Part shown: piece by piece, positions 44,275-52,663 of the stretch
How positions within the stretch are numbered: position 1 is the stretch's first letter
Layout of the letters: every line of letters starts with the position of its first letter
Source: Litoribacter populi
GTDB lineage: Bacteria; Bacteroidota; Bacteroidia; Cytophagales; Cyclobacteriaceae
Direction: 5' to 3'
Length of the DNA stretch: 64,000 nucleotides
Assembly: GCF_007483685.1 (NCBI RefSeq)
Contig: NZ_VMKN01000001.1
Coordinates: 1,662,393 to 1,726,392 of the forward strand
Program-made: the position numbers and the translations under genes
The notes under the pieces: generated by a model
Told to the model about the DNA's origin: nothing
What the model saw: only the letters and a program-made list of their open reading frames with translations
Databases searched by the model: none

Positions 44275-47200
44275 TTAGGCTTGGTGGGATTCTACCCATT
44301 TTCTAGCGTTGACAAAGGCCTCTACCCATGGGGTGATTTCGTCGCATTCGTGACCGCTGCCGTAATACGGCCAGTTCCAAGGGAAAAGGGAGCGCTCAAT
44401 GTGTGGCATGATGGCCAAATGTCTGCCATCCTCAGAAGCAATACCGGCCACGCTGTGGTCCGAACCGTTTGGAGCGGCTGGGTAAGCATCGTAGCTATAG
44501 CTCATACTGATGTTATAAGCGTCTTTTCCTTCAGGAAGGTAGAACTTACCTTCACCATGTGCCACCCAAACCCCAAGTCTTTGGCCAGCCAGTGATTTGA
44601 ACATCACGGTGTTGTTTTCAGGGATATTAACATTCACGAATCCAGATTCAAACTTATGGCTGTCATTGTGAAGCATTTTGGCTTTCTTTTCGTGCTCAGA
44701 CGTGATCAAGCCAAGCTCAACCATCAACTGGCAACCGTTGCAGACGCCAAGGCTAAGGGTGTCTTTTCTTGAATAGAAGTTATCCAATGCTGCTTTTGCC
44801 TTTTCGTTGTAAAGGAAGGCGCCAGCCCAGCCTTTGGCAGAACCCAATACATCGGAATTGGAAAATCCACCGACGAACACGATCATGTTGACATCTTCAA
44901 GGTTTTCTCTTCCAGCGATCAGGTCGGTCATGTGGACGTCTTTTACGTCAAAACCTGCCAACCAAAGCGCATAAGCCATTTCACGGTCGCCGTTTACACC
45001 TTTTTCACGGATGATGGCAGCTTTCTTGCCGGATTTTGACTCTCGGAACTGATCCAATTGGAATGAATCCATCTTTCCGTTCCAGTCATTGGCAAATTGA
45101 TAGCTTAATGGCTGATTTTTATAATTGTCAAATCGCTGCTTGGCAAGCTCTTTCCCACTTTGCTGCTTGTCTAATAGATAGGAAGACTTATACCAGATGT
45201 CACGATAGGTCTTAACATCAAGGTCAATATCAATCCCATTTAAATGTACTTTTTGATCTAATGTGACATCGGCAAGCGATAGGTACTTGACACTATAATT
45301 GTCCAATACCGCCCTTACCTTTTCCATGTTGTTTACTTGGATAAGCACACCCGGATTTTCAGCAAACAAGGCCTTTATAAGGTCTCTTTCTGCTAATCTT
45401 TCCAATTTGACATTCAAGCCACACTGATTGGTAGGGAAGGTCATTTCGAGCAAAGCAGTAAGAATCCCGCCCGATGAAATGTCGTGTCCGGCTAAAACTT
45501 CACCTTTATCGATGAGTTTTTGTACAGTCATGAAGGCTTTTGCAAAATAAGTACTGTCCTTAACGGTAGGGACTTCATTTCCAACCTGATTGAGTGTTTG
45601 GGCAAAACTACTTCCGCCTAACTTAAAATCATCCTGGCTGAAATCTATGTATAAAACCCTCGATCCTTTCACCGGCTGCAGATCAGGGGATACGATTTTT
45701 TTGATGTTTGAGCATTCTCCGATTGAACTGATGATGACAGTACCTGGAGAATATACCACTTTGCCGTCAGGGTATTTCTGCGTCATGGAAAGGGAGTCTT
45801 TTCCGGTAGGGATGTTCACTCCAAGCTCGAGCGCAAAATTACTGACAGCTTCCACTGCTCTGTAAAGGCGGTCATTTTCGCCTTGGTTTTTGGCAGGCCA
45901 CATCCAGTTAGCGCTCAGGGAAACGCCGCTGAGTCCTTCTTCAATAGGGGCCCACACCAAGTTAGTTAATGCTTCGGCGATGGCGAGTCTTGAACCAGCT
46001 TCAGGATCTGCCAAGGCTGCCACTGGAGCATGTCCGATTGTGGTGGCTATACCCTTATTTCCGGTGAAATCAATAGCCATCACAGCCACGTTGTTCAGAG
46101 GAAGCTGGATAGGGCCGGTGGTCTGCTGCTTGGCAACCCGGCCGGTTACAGAGCGGTCTACTTTATTGGTGAGCCAGTCTTTGCAAGCTACGGCTTCTAA
46201 TTGAAGCACGGCTTCCAAATATTCGGTCAAATGACTGGTCTGGTAAGAAACCTCGCCAAAAGTGAAGGTCGTGGATTTGTCTTCCAGGATAGTTTTTGGC
46301 GAGCTGCCAAACATGTGGCCCAAATTCCAGTCAACGGGTTTTTCTCCGGTTTTGGAATGCTCAAACTTGAAGTGCATATCACCGGTAGTTTCACCAACTA
46401 CATAGAAAGGTGCTCTTTCCCTCTCTGAAATATTCTTCAAGGTCTCCACGTCTTTTTCATGGATTACCAAGCCCATTCTTTCTTGGGATTCATTTCCAAT
46501 AATCTCCTTGGCGGAAAGGGTAGGGTCTCCTACTGGAAGTTTCTCGATATCGATTGTACCACCGGTTTCTTCCACTAACTCAGAAAGGCAATTCAAATGG
46601 CCTCCTGCGCCGTGGTCGTGGATGGATACGATTGGATTGTTGGGGTTTTCGGCCATGGCGCGGATCACGTTCATGACCCTTTTCTGCATCTCAGGATTAG
46701 AGCGTTGCACGGCATTAAGCTCTATGGAGTTGCTGAATTCTCCCGTGGCTACGGAAGAAACAGCGCTGCCGCCCATCCCGATTCTATAATTATCCCCGCC
46801 CATGATGACTACCTTGTCACCTTTGATTGGGGTGTTTTTTAAACTGTAAGGGGCACGGGTAAAGCCCACCCCGCCTGCCAACATGATCACTTTGTCAAAG
46901 CCAAAATGCATGTCGCCTTCTTCATGCTCAAACGTAAGCACACTACCGCTGATCAAGGGTTGGCCAAACTTGTTTCCAAAATCACTGGCACCGTTTGAAG
47001 CTTTGATCAGGATATCCATTGGCGTTTGGTAAAGCCATTTTCTTTCCGGTAGATTTTTTTCCCAACTTCTTCCTTCGGCGGTTCGGGGGTAAGAAGTCAT
47101 GTAAACAGCTGTGCCCGCCAATGGAATTGACGCGGTACCGCCAGCCATTCTGTCCCTGATTTCACCGCCAGTTCCTGTTGCTGCTCCGTTAAAGGGCTCC

Positions 47201-47961
47201 ACGGTGGTGGGAAAATTATGGGTTTCAGCTTTTAGGGAAATTACTGTATCAATGTTCTCTGTATTGAAAAAGTCGGCAGTTTCCTGATTGGTGGGGGCAA
47301 ATTGCTGGGCTTTTGGGCCTTTTACAAAAGCCACGTTATCCTTATATGCGGATACGATCCGGTTTGGATGCTCCTGAGAGGTTTTTTTGATCAACTGAAA
47401 AAGTGTATGTGGCTTTTCCTGACCATCAATTACGAAGGTGCCATTGAAGATTTTGTGACGGCAATGCTCAGAGTTGACCTGGCTGAATCCAAAAACCTCG
47501 CTATCGGTAAGTGGTCGCCCAAGATCTTTGCTTACCCCATTCAAATAATCCACTTCTTCCTCACTCAGTGCCAGACCTTCCGATTTGTTGTAGGCTGCTA
47601 TGTCCTCAACAGACTTTACCGGCTCCGGCTTTATATCTATAGTGAAAATATCCTGACCCAACCCGTCATATTTGGACTGAAGCATGGGGTCGATTTTTCC
47701 GTTTTCATCCAAAGGATTAAATTCCTCGATTCTAATTATCCCATCGATGCCCATGTTTTTGGTGATTTCCACCGCATTGGTGGCCCATGGGGTGATCATT
47801 TCCTTGCGGGGACCAGCAAAAACACCAACGATTTTAAGATCATCTATGTGTTTGGCTTCACCGAAGAGCCATCTTAGCTTGTCGTAATCAGGTGTGGATA
47901 ATTGTTGCTGGGCTTCCAGCGCGTAGATTTTGGAATCTTGGGATTGGAAAAAAAGAATCAT
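44275..47961 (-). CDS. purL: Phosphoribosylformylglycinamidine synthase (large fused type)
   Basis: Converts FGAR to FGAM in purine synthesis. At 1228 residues it is the fused form holding an N-terminal PurS-like part, the synthetase with two AIRS-type halves, and a C-terminal glutaminase. Marks are the SEHCRHKIFNG segment, KAETHNFPTTVEPFNGAATGTGGEIRD, IHDHGAGGHLN, and the glutaminase nucleophile Cys1074 in LGVCNGCQLM. The catalytic histidine follows in AHGEGKF. It is transcribed alone, with a TAnnTTTG box 36 bases upstream; no other pur gene is nearby. Confidence 0.96.
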   Translation of the reverse strand: MILFFQSQDSKIYALEAQQQLSTPDYDKLRWLFGEAKHIDDLKIVGVFAGPRKEMITPWATNAVEITKNMGIDGIIRIEEFNPLDENGKIDPMLQSKYDGLGQDIFTIDIKPEPVKSVEDIAAYNKSEGLALSEEEVDYLNGVSKDLGRPLTDSEVFGFSQVNSEHCRHKIFNGTFVIDGQEKPHTLFQLIKKTSQEHPNRIVSAYKDNVAFVKGPKAQQFAPTNQETADFFNTENIDTVISLKAETHNFPTTVEPFNGAATGTGGEIRDRMAGGTASIPLAGTAVYMTSYPRTAEGRSWEKNLPERKWLYQTPMDILIKASNGASDFGNKFGQPLISGSVLTFEHEEGDMHFGFDKVIMLAGGVGFTRAPYSLKNTPIKGDKVVIMGGDNYRIGMGGSAVSSVATGEFSNSIELNAVQRSNPEMQKRVMNVIRAMAENPNNPIVSIHDHGAGGHLNCLSELVEETGGTIDIEKLPVGDPTLSAKEIIGNESQERMGLVIHEKDVETLKNISERERAPFYVVGETTGDMHFKFEHSKTGEKPVDWNLGHMFGSSPKTILEDKSTTFTFGEVSYQTSHLTEYLEAVLQLEAVACKDWLTNKVDRSVTGRVAKQQTTGPIQLPLNNVAVMAIDFTGNKGIATTIGHAPVAALADPEAGSRLAIAEALTNLVWAPIEEGLSGVSLSANWMWPAKNQGENDRLYRAVEAVSNFALELGVNIPTGKDSLSMTQKYPDGKVVYSPGTVIISSIGECSNIKKIVSPDLQPVKGSRVLYIDFSQDDFKLGGSSFAQTLNQVGNEVPTVKDSTYFAKAFMTVQKLIDKGEVLAGHDISSGGILTALLEMTFPTNQCGLNVKLERLAERDLIKALFAENPGVLIQVNNMEKVRAVLDNYSVKYLSLADVTLDQKVHLNGIDIDLDVKTYRDIWYKSSYLLDKQQSGKELAKQRFDNYKNQPLSYQFANDWNGKMDSFQLDQFRESKSGKKAAIIREKGVNGDREMAYALWLAGFDVKDVHMTDLIAGRENLEDVNMIVFVGGFSNSDVLGSAKGWAGAFLYNEKAKAALDNFYSRKDTLSLGVCNGCQLMVELGLITSEHEKKAKMLHNDSHKFESGFVNVNIPENNTVMFKSLAGQRLGVWVAHGEGKFYLPEGKDAYNISMSYSYDAYPAAPNGSDHSVAGIASEDGRHLAIMPHIERSLFPWNWPYYGSGHECDEITPWVEAFVNARKWVESHQA

Positions 47962-47996
47962 ATCCTGGTTTAATTGGATGGGTTTTTAAGAAGGAG

Positions 47997-48004
47997 CAAA
48001 GGTA
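47997..48004 (-). promoter_or_regulatory. Candidate -7 box (TACCTTTG) of purL
   Basis: Exact TAnnTTTG match 35 bases before the purL ATG; -33 element unclear. Confidence 0.4.
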
Positions 48005-48053
48005 ATCAATTGGAGCGTAAAAAATTAAATATTGATAAGGAAGAATTGTGCAG

Positions 48054-48083
48054 AAAAAAACCAGCCTTTATCTAGGGCTGGTT
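48054..48083 (-). terminator. Terminator overlapping the end of the XRE regulator gene
   Basis: Perfect 8-bp stem AACCAGCC/GGCTGGTT (48059-48066 with 48076-48083), followed on the minus strand by a T-run. The stop codon lies in the loop. Confidence 0.8.
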
Positions 48084-48874
48084 GATGGGGTGGTGCTTGG
48101 CGGTGTCATTTGTTCCTCAGTGGAAAAACCTGCTTGATATAGAATGATCAGGCAAAGAATTTCAAATACGATCAAAACGAAAAGCGACGGCAGGGCAAAA
48201 ATAACCGAAAGAAAGCCCACGCCAATTAAAACGCCTAGAATACCAGTGCTCAGAAACAGCGTTCCTGACTGTTTTCTTTCATTGATAAATCCAAGACCAA
48301 ACAGCACATATAAAGCTCCGAAGACGATGGCTTCTATTGGTAAATATTCGGGCATAGCTTCCCCGAGGATAAAAAACTTGTAAAAATCCACAACAGTAAA
48401 TATGAGCACTCCAAAGGCAAGTAGCACAGCTGAAATTTGCAAAAGCAGGTTTCCAAATTTTATACCCATCTGGAAGAACCCATACATAAAGATAGAGAAG
48501 CCAATTAATACGATAAATTTAATGGTGGAGTAAAGAAATCCGTTTACACTTTCCCCACCATAAAAAGTAAAATCCAACATGAATTCGACCATCGTGGTGA
48601 TAAGGTAAATCATTCCGGCAAAAAATGCCAGTTGAAACCATTTGGGGTCAAGTGATATTTTTGCTGTAAGCTTAGAGTTCGGGATTTCTTCCTGTCGTAT
48701 CTCCAATGCTTCCATTATAGCTTTTAAGGTAAAGGGGCGGGGAGAAACTTCTCCGGCTTCAATCCTTTGGAGGGTACGCACATTGAGTGAGCATTTTTCG
48801 ACAAGTTCTTCTTGTGTCAAACCCTTAGCTTTTCTCCATTCTTGGATTTGTTGTCCTAGCTGTGGCTGTTTCAT
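48068..48874 (-). CDS. XRE-family regulator with membrane-spanning C-terminus
   Basis: A 268-residue protein with an N-terminal helix-turn-helix (LGQQIQEWRKAKGLTQEELVEKC, then NVRTLQRIEAG, residues about 5-60). Six or so hydrophobic helices follow (about 80-255) and a Thr/Pro/Ser tail ends it. Such membrane-tethered HTH proteins are common in Bacteroidota; their signals and targets are mostly unknown. The frame opens at 48898, but homologues I recall begin MKQPQLG, so I prefer ATG 48874; both remain possible. It diverges from arfB, with a small CATTTG/CAAATG palindrome between them (48957-48973) that could be an operator. Confidence 0.8.
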   Translation of the reverse strand: MKQPQLGQQIQEWRKAKGLTQEELVEKCSLNVRTLQRIEAGEVSPRPFTLKAIMEALEIRQEEIPNSKLTAKISLDPKWFQLAFFAGMIYLITTMVEFMLDFTFYGGESVNGFLYSTIKFIVLIGFSIFMYGFFQMGIKFGNLLLQISAVLLAFGVLIFTVVDFYKFFILGEAMPEYLPIEAIVFGALYVLFGLGFINERKQSGTLFLSTGILGVLIGVGFLSVIFALPSLFVLIVFEILCLIILYQAGFSTEEQMTPPSTTPSTSPR

Positions 48875-49019
48875 TTTAAAATAGTTTTTGATGTCCATGG
48901 CAAGTTGGAGAAAAAGAGAGAAATTTAAGGAGAATTTATAGCGGAATTAACCCGACATTTGCACGACAAATGGTCAATTTAATAATTAATGGCGATATTT
49001 GCCCAAATTTTTTCTCATC

Positions 49020-49427
49020 ATGCCTACTCCTATCCAATATCGCGGACTAGAATCCGAACTGGAATTTCAGACCTCCAAAAGCAGCGGTCCCGGTGGGCAG
49101 CATGTCAACAAGGTCGAGTCCCGCGTCACGCTCCGTTTTAATGTACTTCAATCCATTTTGCTCAATGAGGAGGAAAAAGCCCGATTACAGAAAAGGCTTT
49201 CGCTAACCAAGGATGGGGAACTGATCATTAACAGCCAGGAGTCCCGCTCCCAGTTGAAGAATAAGAAGATTGTTATCTCGAAGTTTTACGAAACGCTCAG
49301 GGAAGGATTGGCGAAAAAGAAAATTCGAAAAGCCACCCGGCCATCCAAAGGAGCGGTGAAGAGAAGGCTAGAGGCCAAGAAGCAGCATTCTCAGAAAAAG
49401 GAGAATAGGGGTAAAGTGGATTTTTAG
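49020..49427 (+). CDS. arfB: Alternative ribosome-rescue factor ArfB (YaeJ)
   Basis: Rescues ribosomes stalled on broken mRNA by hydrolysing the peptidyl-tRNA. It has 135 residues with the release-factor GGQ motif at Gly25-Gly26-Gln27 in SSGPGGQHVNKVESRVTLRF. The basic C-terminal tail (KKKIRKATRPSKGAVKRRL, KKQHSQKK) enters the mRNA channel in known ArfB. The frame extends upstream to a TTG at 48999, but ATG 49020 fits the family. It stands alone; a 17-bp inverted repeat 50 bases after the stop probably ends its transcript. Confidence 0.93.
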   Translation: MPTPIQYRGLESELEFQTSKSSGPGGQHVNKVESRVTLRFNVLQSILLNEEEKARLQKRLSLTKDGELIINSQESRSQLKNKKIVISKFYETLREGLAKKKIRKATRPSKGAVKRRLEAKKQHSQKKENRGKVDF

Positions 49428-49477
49428 GAAAAGCTTGTACTAAGTAACGCTGACGTAATAAAAATTTAACCAATTAA

Positions 49478-49522
49478 AAAACTCAGGAAACTTTGAACTC
49501 TTCAAAAGTTTCCTGAGTTTTG
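49478..49522 (+). terminator. 17-bp perfect inverted repeat: arfB terminator and/or tetR operator
   Basis: AAAACTCAGGAAACTTT (49478-49494) and its exact reverse complement (49505-49521), with a 10-base loop GAACTCTTCA. It ends in GAGTTTTG, so it can act as a terminator for arfB. It also lies right at the start of the tetR frame, where a TetR operator would be expected. Confidence 0.75.
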
Positions 49523-49543
49523 CAGTTTAAAATAAAGCTGCAA

Positions 49544-50161
49544 TTGGAGACTAGAGAGAAAATAATAGAAGTGACCACGGAGCGGATTGCGAAGTTTGGG
49601 GTGCGGAGCGTCACCATGGACGATATTGCTCGGGCCGCTGGAGTTTCTAAGAAGACCATTTATCAGGAATTTGGTGACAAGGAGCAGTTGGTGTATGATG
49701 TATTTACTGCTGAACTGGACCGGGACGCTGAAATAGTGGAAGGTTTTTTTGGGCAACCGGGAGGGGTGATCAGCCACCTTATCAAATTAAGCAAATTCAT
49801 TCGGGATACTTTTACCAATATGCATCCCATGGTGCTCAACGAGATACAGCGATATTATCCACGCTGTTGGCAGCAGTTTGAGAAGTTTAAAGAGGAGCAT
49901 GCGCTGAGCAGTATTGTCAAATTGCTGGAAAATGGGAAGGAAGAAGGCCTATTCAGGAAGGAGATCGACAGCGAGATTCTGGGCCAGCTCAGGATGGAGC
50001 AAATCGGCATTTCTTTCGACCCGCAGATCTTCCCGCCGGACAAATTCAACATGCTTGACGTACAGATGCAATTGTTTGACCTTTTTCTATACGGGATACT
50101 CACCCAAAAAGGGATCAAAATCTATCAGGAAAAAATGAAACATCAGGATTTAGAATTATGA
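49544..50161 (+). CDS. TetR/AcrR family transcriptional regulator
   Basis: A repressor-like regulator of about 205 residues heading an RND efflux operon. The DNA-binding domain is clear: ETREKIIEVTTERIAKFGVRSVTMDDIARAAGVS then KKTIYQEFGDKEQL (about residues 2-50). The C-terminal ligand domain has no recognisable specificity. No ATG precedes the first helix. The only starts that keep the domain are TTG codons, at 49520 (in the tail of an inverted repeat) or 49544; I prefer 49544. It overlaps tolC by 4 bases (ATGA) and probably controls its own operon. Confidence 0.85.
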   Translation: METREKIIEVTTERIAKFGVRSVTMDDIARAAGVSKKTIYQEFGDKEQLVYDVFTAELDRDAEIVEGFFGQPGGVISHLIKLSKFIRDTFTNMHPMVLNEIQRYYPRCWQQFEKFKEEHALSSIVKLLENGKEEGLFRKEIDSEILGQLRMEQIGISFDPQIFPPDKFNMLDVQMQLFDLFLYGILTQKGIKIYQEKMKHQDLEL

Positions 50162-51504
50162 AGAGAATTTTAAAATATATCTTTTTAGGAATATCAGCCC
50201 TCTTGATCCAGTTTAACAGCTTTGGTCAGGACAGGTTTGAGTTTAGTTTGGAGGAGAGTATTCGCTTTGCTCTTGAAAACAATGTGGAGGTGAAAAACGC
50301 TCTTCTAGATAATGCGGCAGCCAAAGCAACTATTAGTGAAACCAGGTCAGAAGGGCTACCTCAAATTAACATTAATGGAGGAGCAATTCATAACATGATT
50401 ATACCAATAACCCCTTTGCCTGCAAATGCATTCAATCCTGAGGCGCCTCCAGGTGAATTTATACCGATACAGTTTTCACCTGCCTATACGGCAAATCTGA
50501 CGGGGACTGTTACCCAAATGATATTTAGCGGATCTTATTTTGTAGGATTACAGGCAGCCAAAACTTTCAGGGAGTTGTCTGATTTTGATAGGGTTAAAAC
50601 TGAGATCGATGTAGTAGAAAGTGTCAAGAAAGCTTATTATTCAGTGTTGGTGAACGAGGAGCGGGAAGAGCTTATTAATGCCAATAAAATCAGGATAGAG
50701 GCCTTATTAAAAGAAACAACTGTTCTTTTTGAAGAAGGATTTGCAGAAAGGATTGATGTGTCTAGGATTAAAGTGCAATTAAATAACCTTAAAACCGAAC
50801 TGGACCGGGCAAGAACAGCCACTGATGTCAGTAAGCAATTGCTAAAATTACAGATGGGTATGCCCATGAACACCGATCTAATTTTAGAGGATAAAATATC
50901 AGTGTTGGAGGATGATTTTGAAATAGAAGTTTTGCTGCAGGAGCAGGGACAAAGGCGCATAGAAATAGATCAGGTAGAAACTACTTTGAAACTGGCCAAC
51001 TTAGACTTGAGAAATAACAAGGCGCAGTATTTACCCCGTCTTGATGCCAATTACACGTATCAACGCAATACATTCGGAGGAAGTGTAGCTGACCTTACTA
51101 GGAACAATTGGTTTCCTGGGTCAATATTAGGAGTTACATTACAAATACCGGTATTTGATGGGCTTTTGAAGGCTTCAAGAATTCAGCAGAATAGAATCCA
51201 GGTCAGGCAATTAGAAAATCAAAGAGATTTTACTCGTGATAATATAGAATTGGAAAGGTTTCAGTCTAGAGCTAATCTGATAAACAGTCTAAATACCTTA
51301 GAGGTGCAGAAGGAAAACCGCGAACTGGCAGAAGAAGTATTTAACATTGCCAGGATCAAATTTCAGGAGGGGGTAGGTTCCAATTTAGAAGTAGTGGAAG
51401 CCGATGCGGCCTTAAAAGAAGCCGAAACCAATTATTATTCTGCGCTGTATGATGCGGTGATTGCCAAAGTCGATCTGGAAAAAGCCCTTGGAATCCTTAA
51501 ATAA
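50158..51504 (+). CDS. TolC family outer-membrane efflux protein
   Basis: The outer-membrane exit duct of the efflux pump. The 448-residue protein has a signal peptide (residues 1-23, cut at SFGQ-DR) and two TolC repeats, each a long alpha-helical hairpin with short strands. LEESIRFALENNVEVKNA opens the first repeat, and VEVLLQEQGQRRIEIDQVETTLKLANLDLRNNKAQYLPRL region marks the second. It is coupled to tetR by a 4-base overlap and lies 21 bases before the adaptor gene. Confidence 0.93.
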   Translation: MKRILKYIFLGISALLIQFNSFGQDRFEFSLEESIRFALENNVEVKNALLDNAAAKATISETRSEGLPQININGGAIHNMIIPITPLPANAFNPEAPPGEFIPIQFSPAYTANLTGTVTQMIFSGSYFVGLQAAKTFRELSDFDRVKTEIDVVESVKKAYYSVLVNEEREELINANKIRIEALLKETTVLFEEGFAERIDVSRIKVQLNNLKTELDRARTATDVSKQLLKLQMGMPMNTDLILEDKISVLEDDFEIEVLLQEQGQRRIEIDQVETTLKLANLDLRNNKAQYLPRLDANYTYQRNTFGGSVADLTRNNWFPGSILGVTLQIPVFDGLLKASRIQQNRIQVRQLENQRDFTRDNIELERFQSRANLINSLNTLEVQKENRELAEEVFNIARIKFQEGVGSNLEVVEADAALKEAETNYYSALYDAVIAKVDLEKALGILK

Positions 51505-51525
51505 ACTGTGAACACTATTTTAATT

Positions 51526-52662
51526 ATGAAGACATATTCAAAATATTTTATTGTAATGCTTGGCCTATTGGCTTTTAGCTGTGACCAAAATGGGGGTAAC
51601 TCTGAGGTGGACGAGAAAAAGCAGGAGCTTGAAAATTACAAGAAAGAAGCCGGTGAGTTGAAGTTGAAAATCGATGAACTGGAAAGGGAAATCGCAGCCT
51701 TGGATCCCAGCTTTGCGCGATCTGAGCGAAAATCGGTTCTAATCACCACTGTAGAGCCAGAGGTAGGTACTTTTCAGCATTTTGTGGAGGTGACGGGGTC
51801 CGTTATGTCCAAGAAAAATGTTAACATATCTGCCGAAGTAGGTGGCCGCATCCAAGAAGTCCCAGCAATAGAAGGGATGAGGGTACGCAAAGGCCAGGTT
51901 ATCGCCAGAATCGACGATGAATCCGCCAGAAGGAATGTGGCTGAAATAGAAACCCAATTGGAGTTGGCAAGGACAGTTTATGAAAAGCAAAAGCGTCTTT
52001 GGGACCAGCAGATAGGTACTGAAATGCAGTATCTAGAAGCCAAGAACAGAAAAGAAAGCTTGGAGAAAAACCTGGAAAGCATTCGGCTTCAAGAAGACAG
52101 GGCTACAATTGTGGCTCCATTTGACGGCACTGTGGAGGAAGTAATGGTGAGAACCGGTGAGCTTGTGCAGCCTGGATCGCCGATTGTCAATTTCATTGGT
52201 GAGAGTGATCTGTTTATTGAAGGTGACGTGTCTGAGCGATATGTTGGCATTTTGAGCCAAGGAGATTCTGTGGAAGTTAATTTTCCTTCTCTAAGAAAGA
52301 ACTTCAAGACTAAGGTGACTGCGGTAGGCTCGGTTATTAATCCTAATAACAGAACATTTAAGGTTGAGGTCTTTTTGCCAAGATTGGAAAATGTGAAGCC
52401 GAATATGCTTTCCACTTTAAAAATCATGGATTATGAAAGCTCTACGGCTATTACAGTACCTACCCACCTTATCTTACAGGATAACAAAGGAGAATATGTA
52501 TATGTGGTGGAAAACAGTGTTGCCAGAAAACAATACATCCAAAGAGGTATGACCTTCAGTGAGAGAACAGAAGTTCTTGATGGCCTTACGGGGGAAGAAA
52601 CCTTGGTAGACAAAGGTTTCCGTGAAGTTGGGGACAATTTTAAAGTGAATATTTCAGCCTAA
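51526..52662 (+). CDS. RND efflux periplasmic adaptor subunit (lipoprotein)
   Basis: Bridges the RND pump to TolC. The 378-residue protein starts with a lipobox (LLAFSC, Cys19), then a coiled coil (about 28-60) and a lipoyl/biotinyl-like half (EVGGRIQEVPAIEGMRVRKGQVIARIDD). A helical hairpin (about 140-185), the second lipoyl half (TIVAPFDGTVEEVMVRTGELVQPGSP) and beta-barrel and membrane-proximal domains follow. The frame opens at a GTG (51508); I use ATG 51526, which gives the proper signal. It ends 1 base before the permease gene. The extra coiled coil before the first lipoyl half is longer than in AcrA. Confidence 0.93.
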   Translation: MKTYSKYFIVMLGLLAFSCDQNGGNSEVDEKKQELENYKKEAGELKLKIDELEREIAALDPSFARSERKSVLITTVEPEVGTFQHFVEVTGSVMSKKNVNISAEVGGRIQEVPAIEGMRVRKGQVIARIDDESARRNVAEIETQLELARTVYEKQKRLWDQQIGTEMQYLEAKNRKESLEKNLESIRLQEDRATIVAPFDGTVEEVMVRTGELVQPGSPIVNFIGESDLFIEGDVSERYVGILSQGDSVEVNFPSLRKNFKTKVTAVGSVINPNNRTFKVEVFLPRLENVKPNMLSTLKIMDYESSTAITVPTHLILQDNKGEYVYVVENSVARKQYIQRGMTFSERTEVLDGLTGEETLVDKGFREVGDNFKVNISA

Positions 52663-52663
52663 T

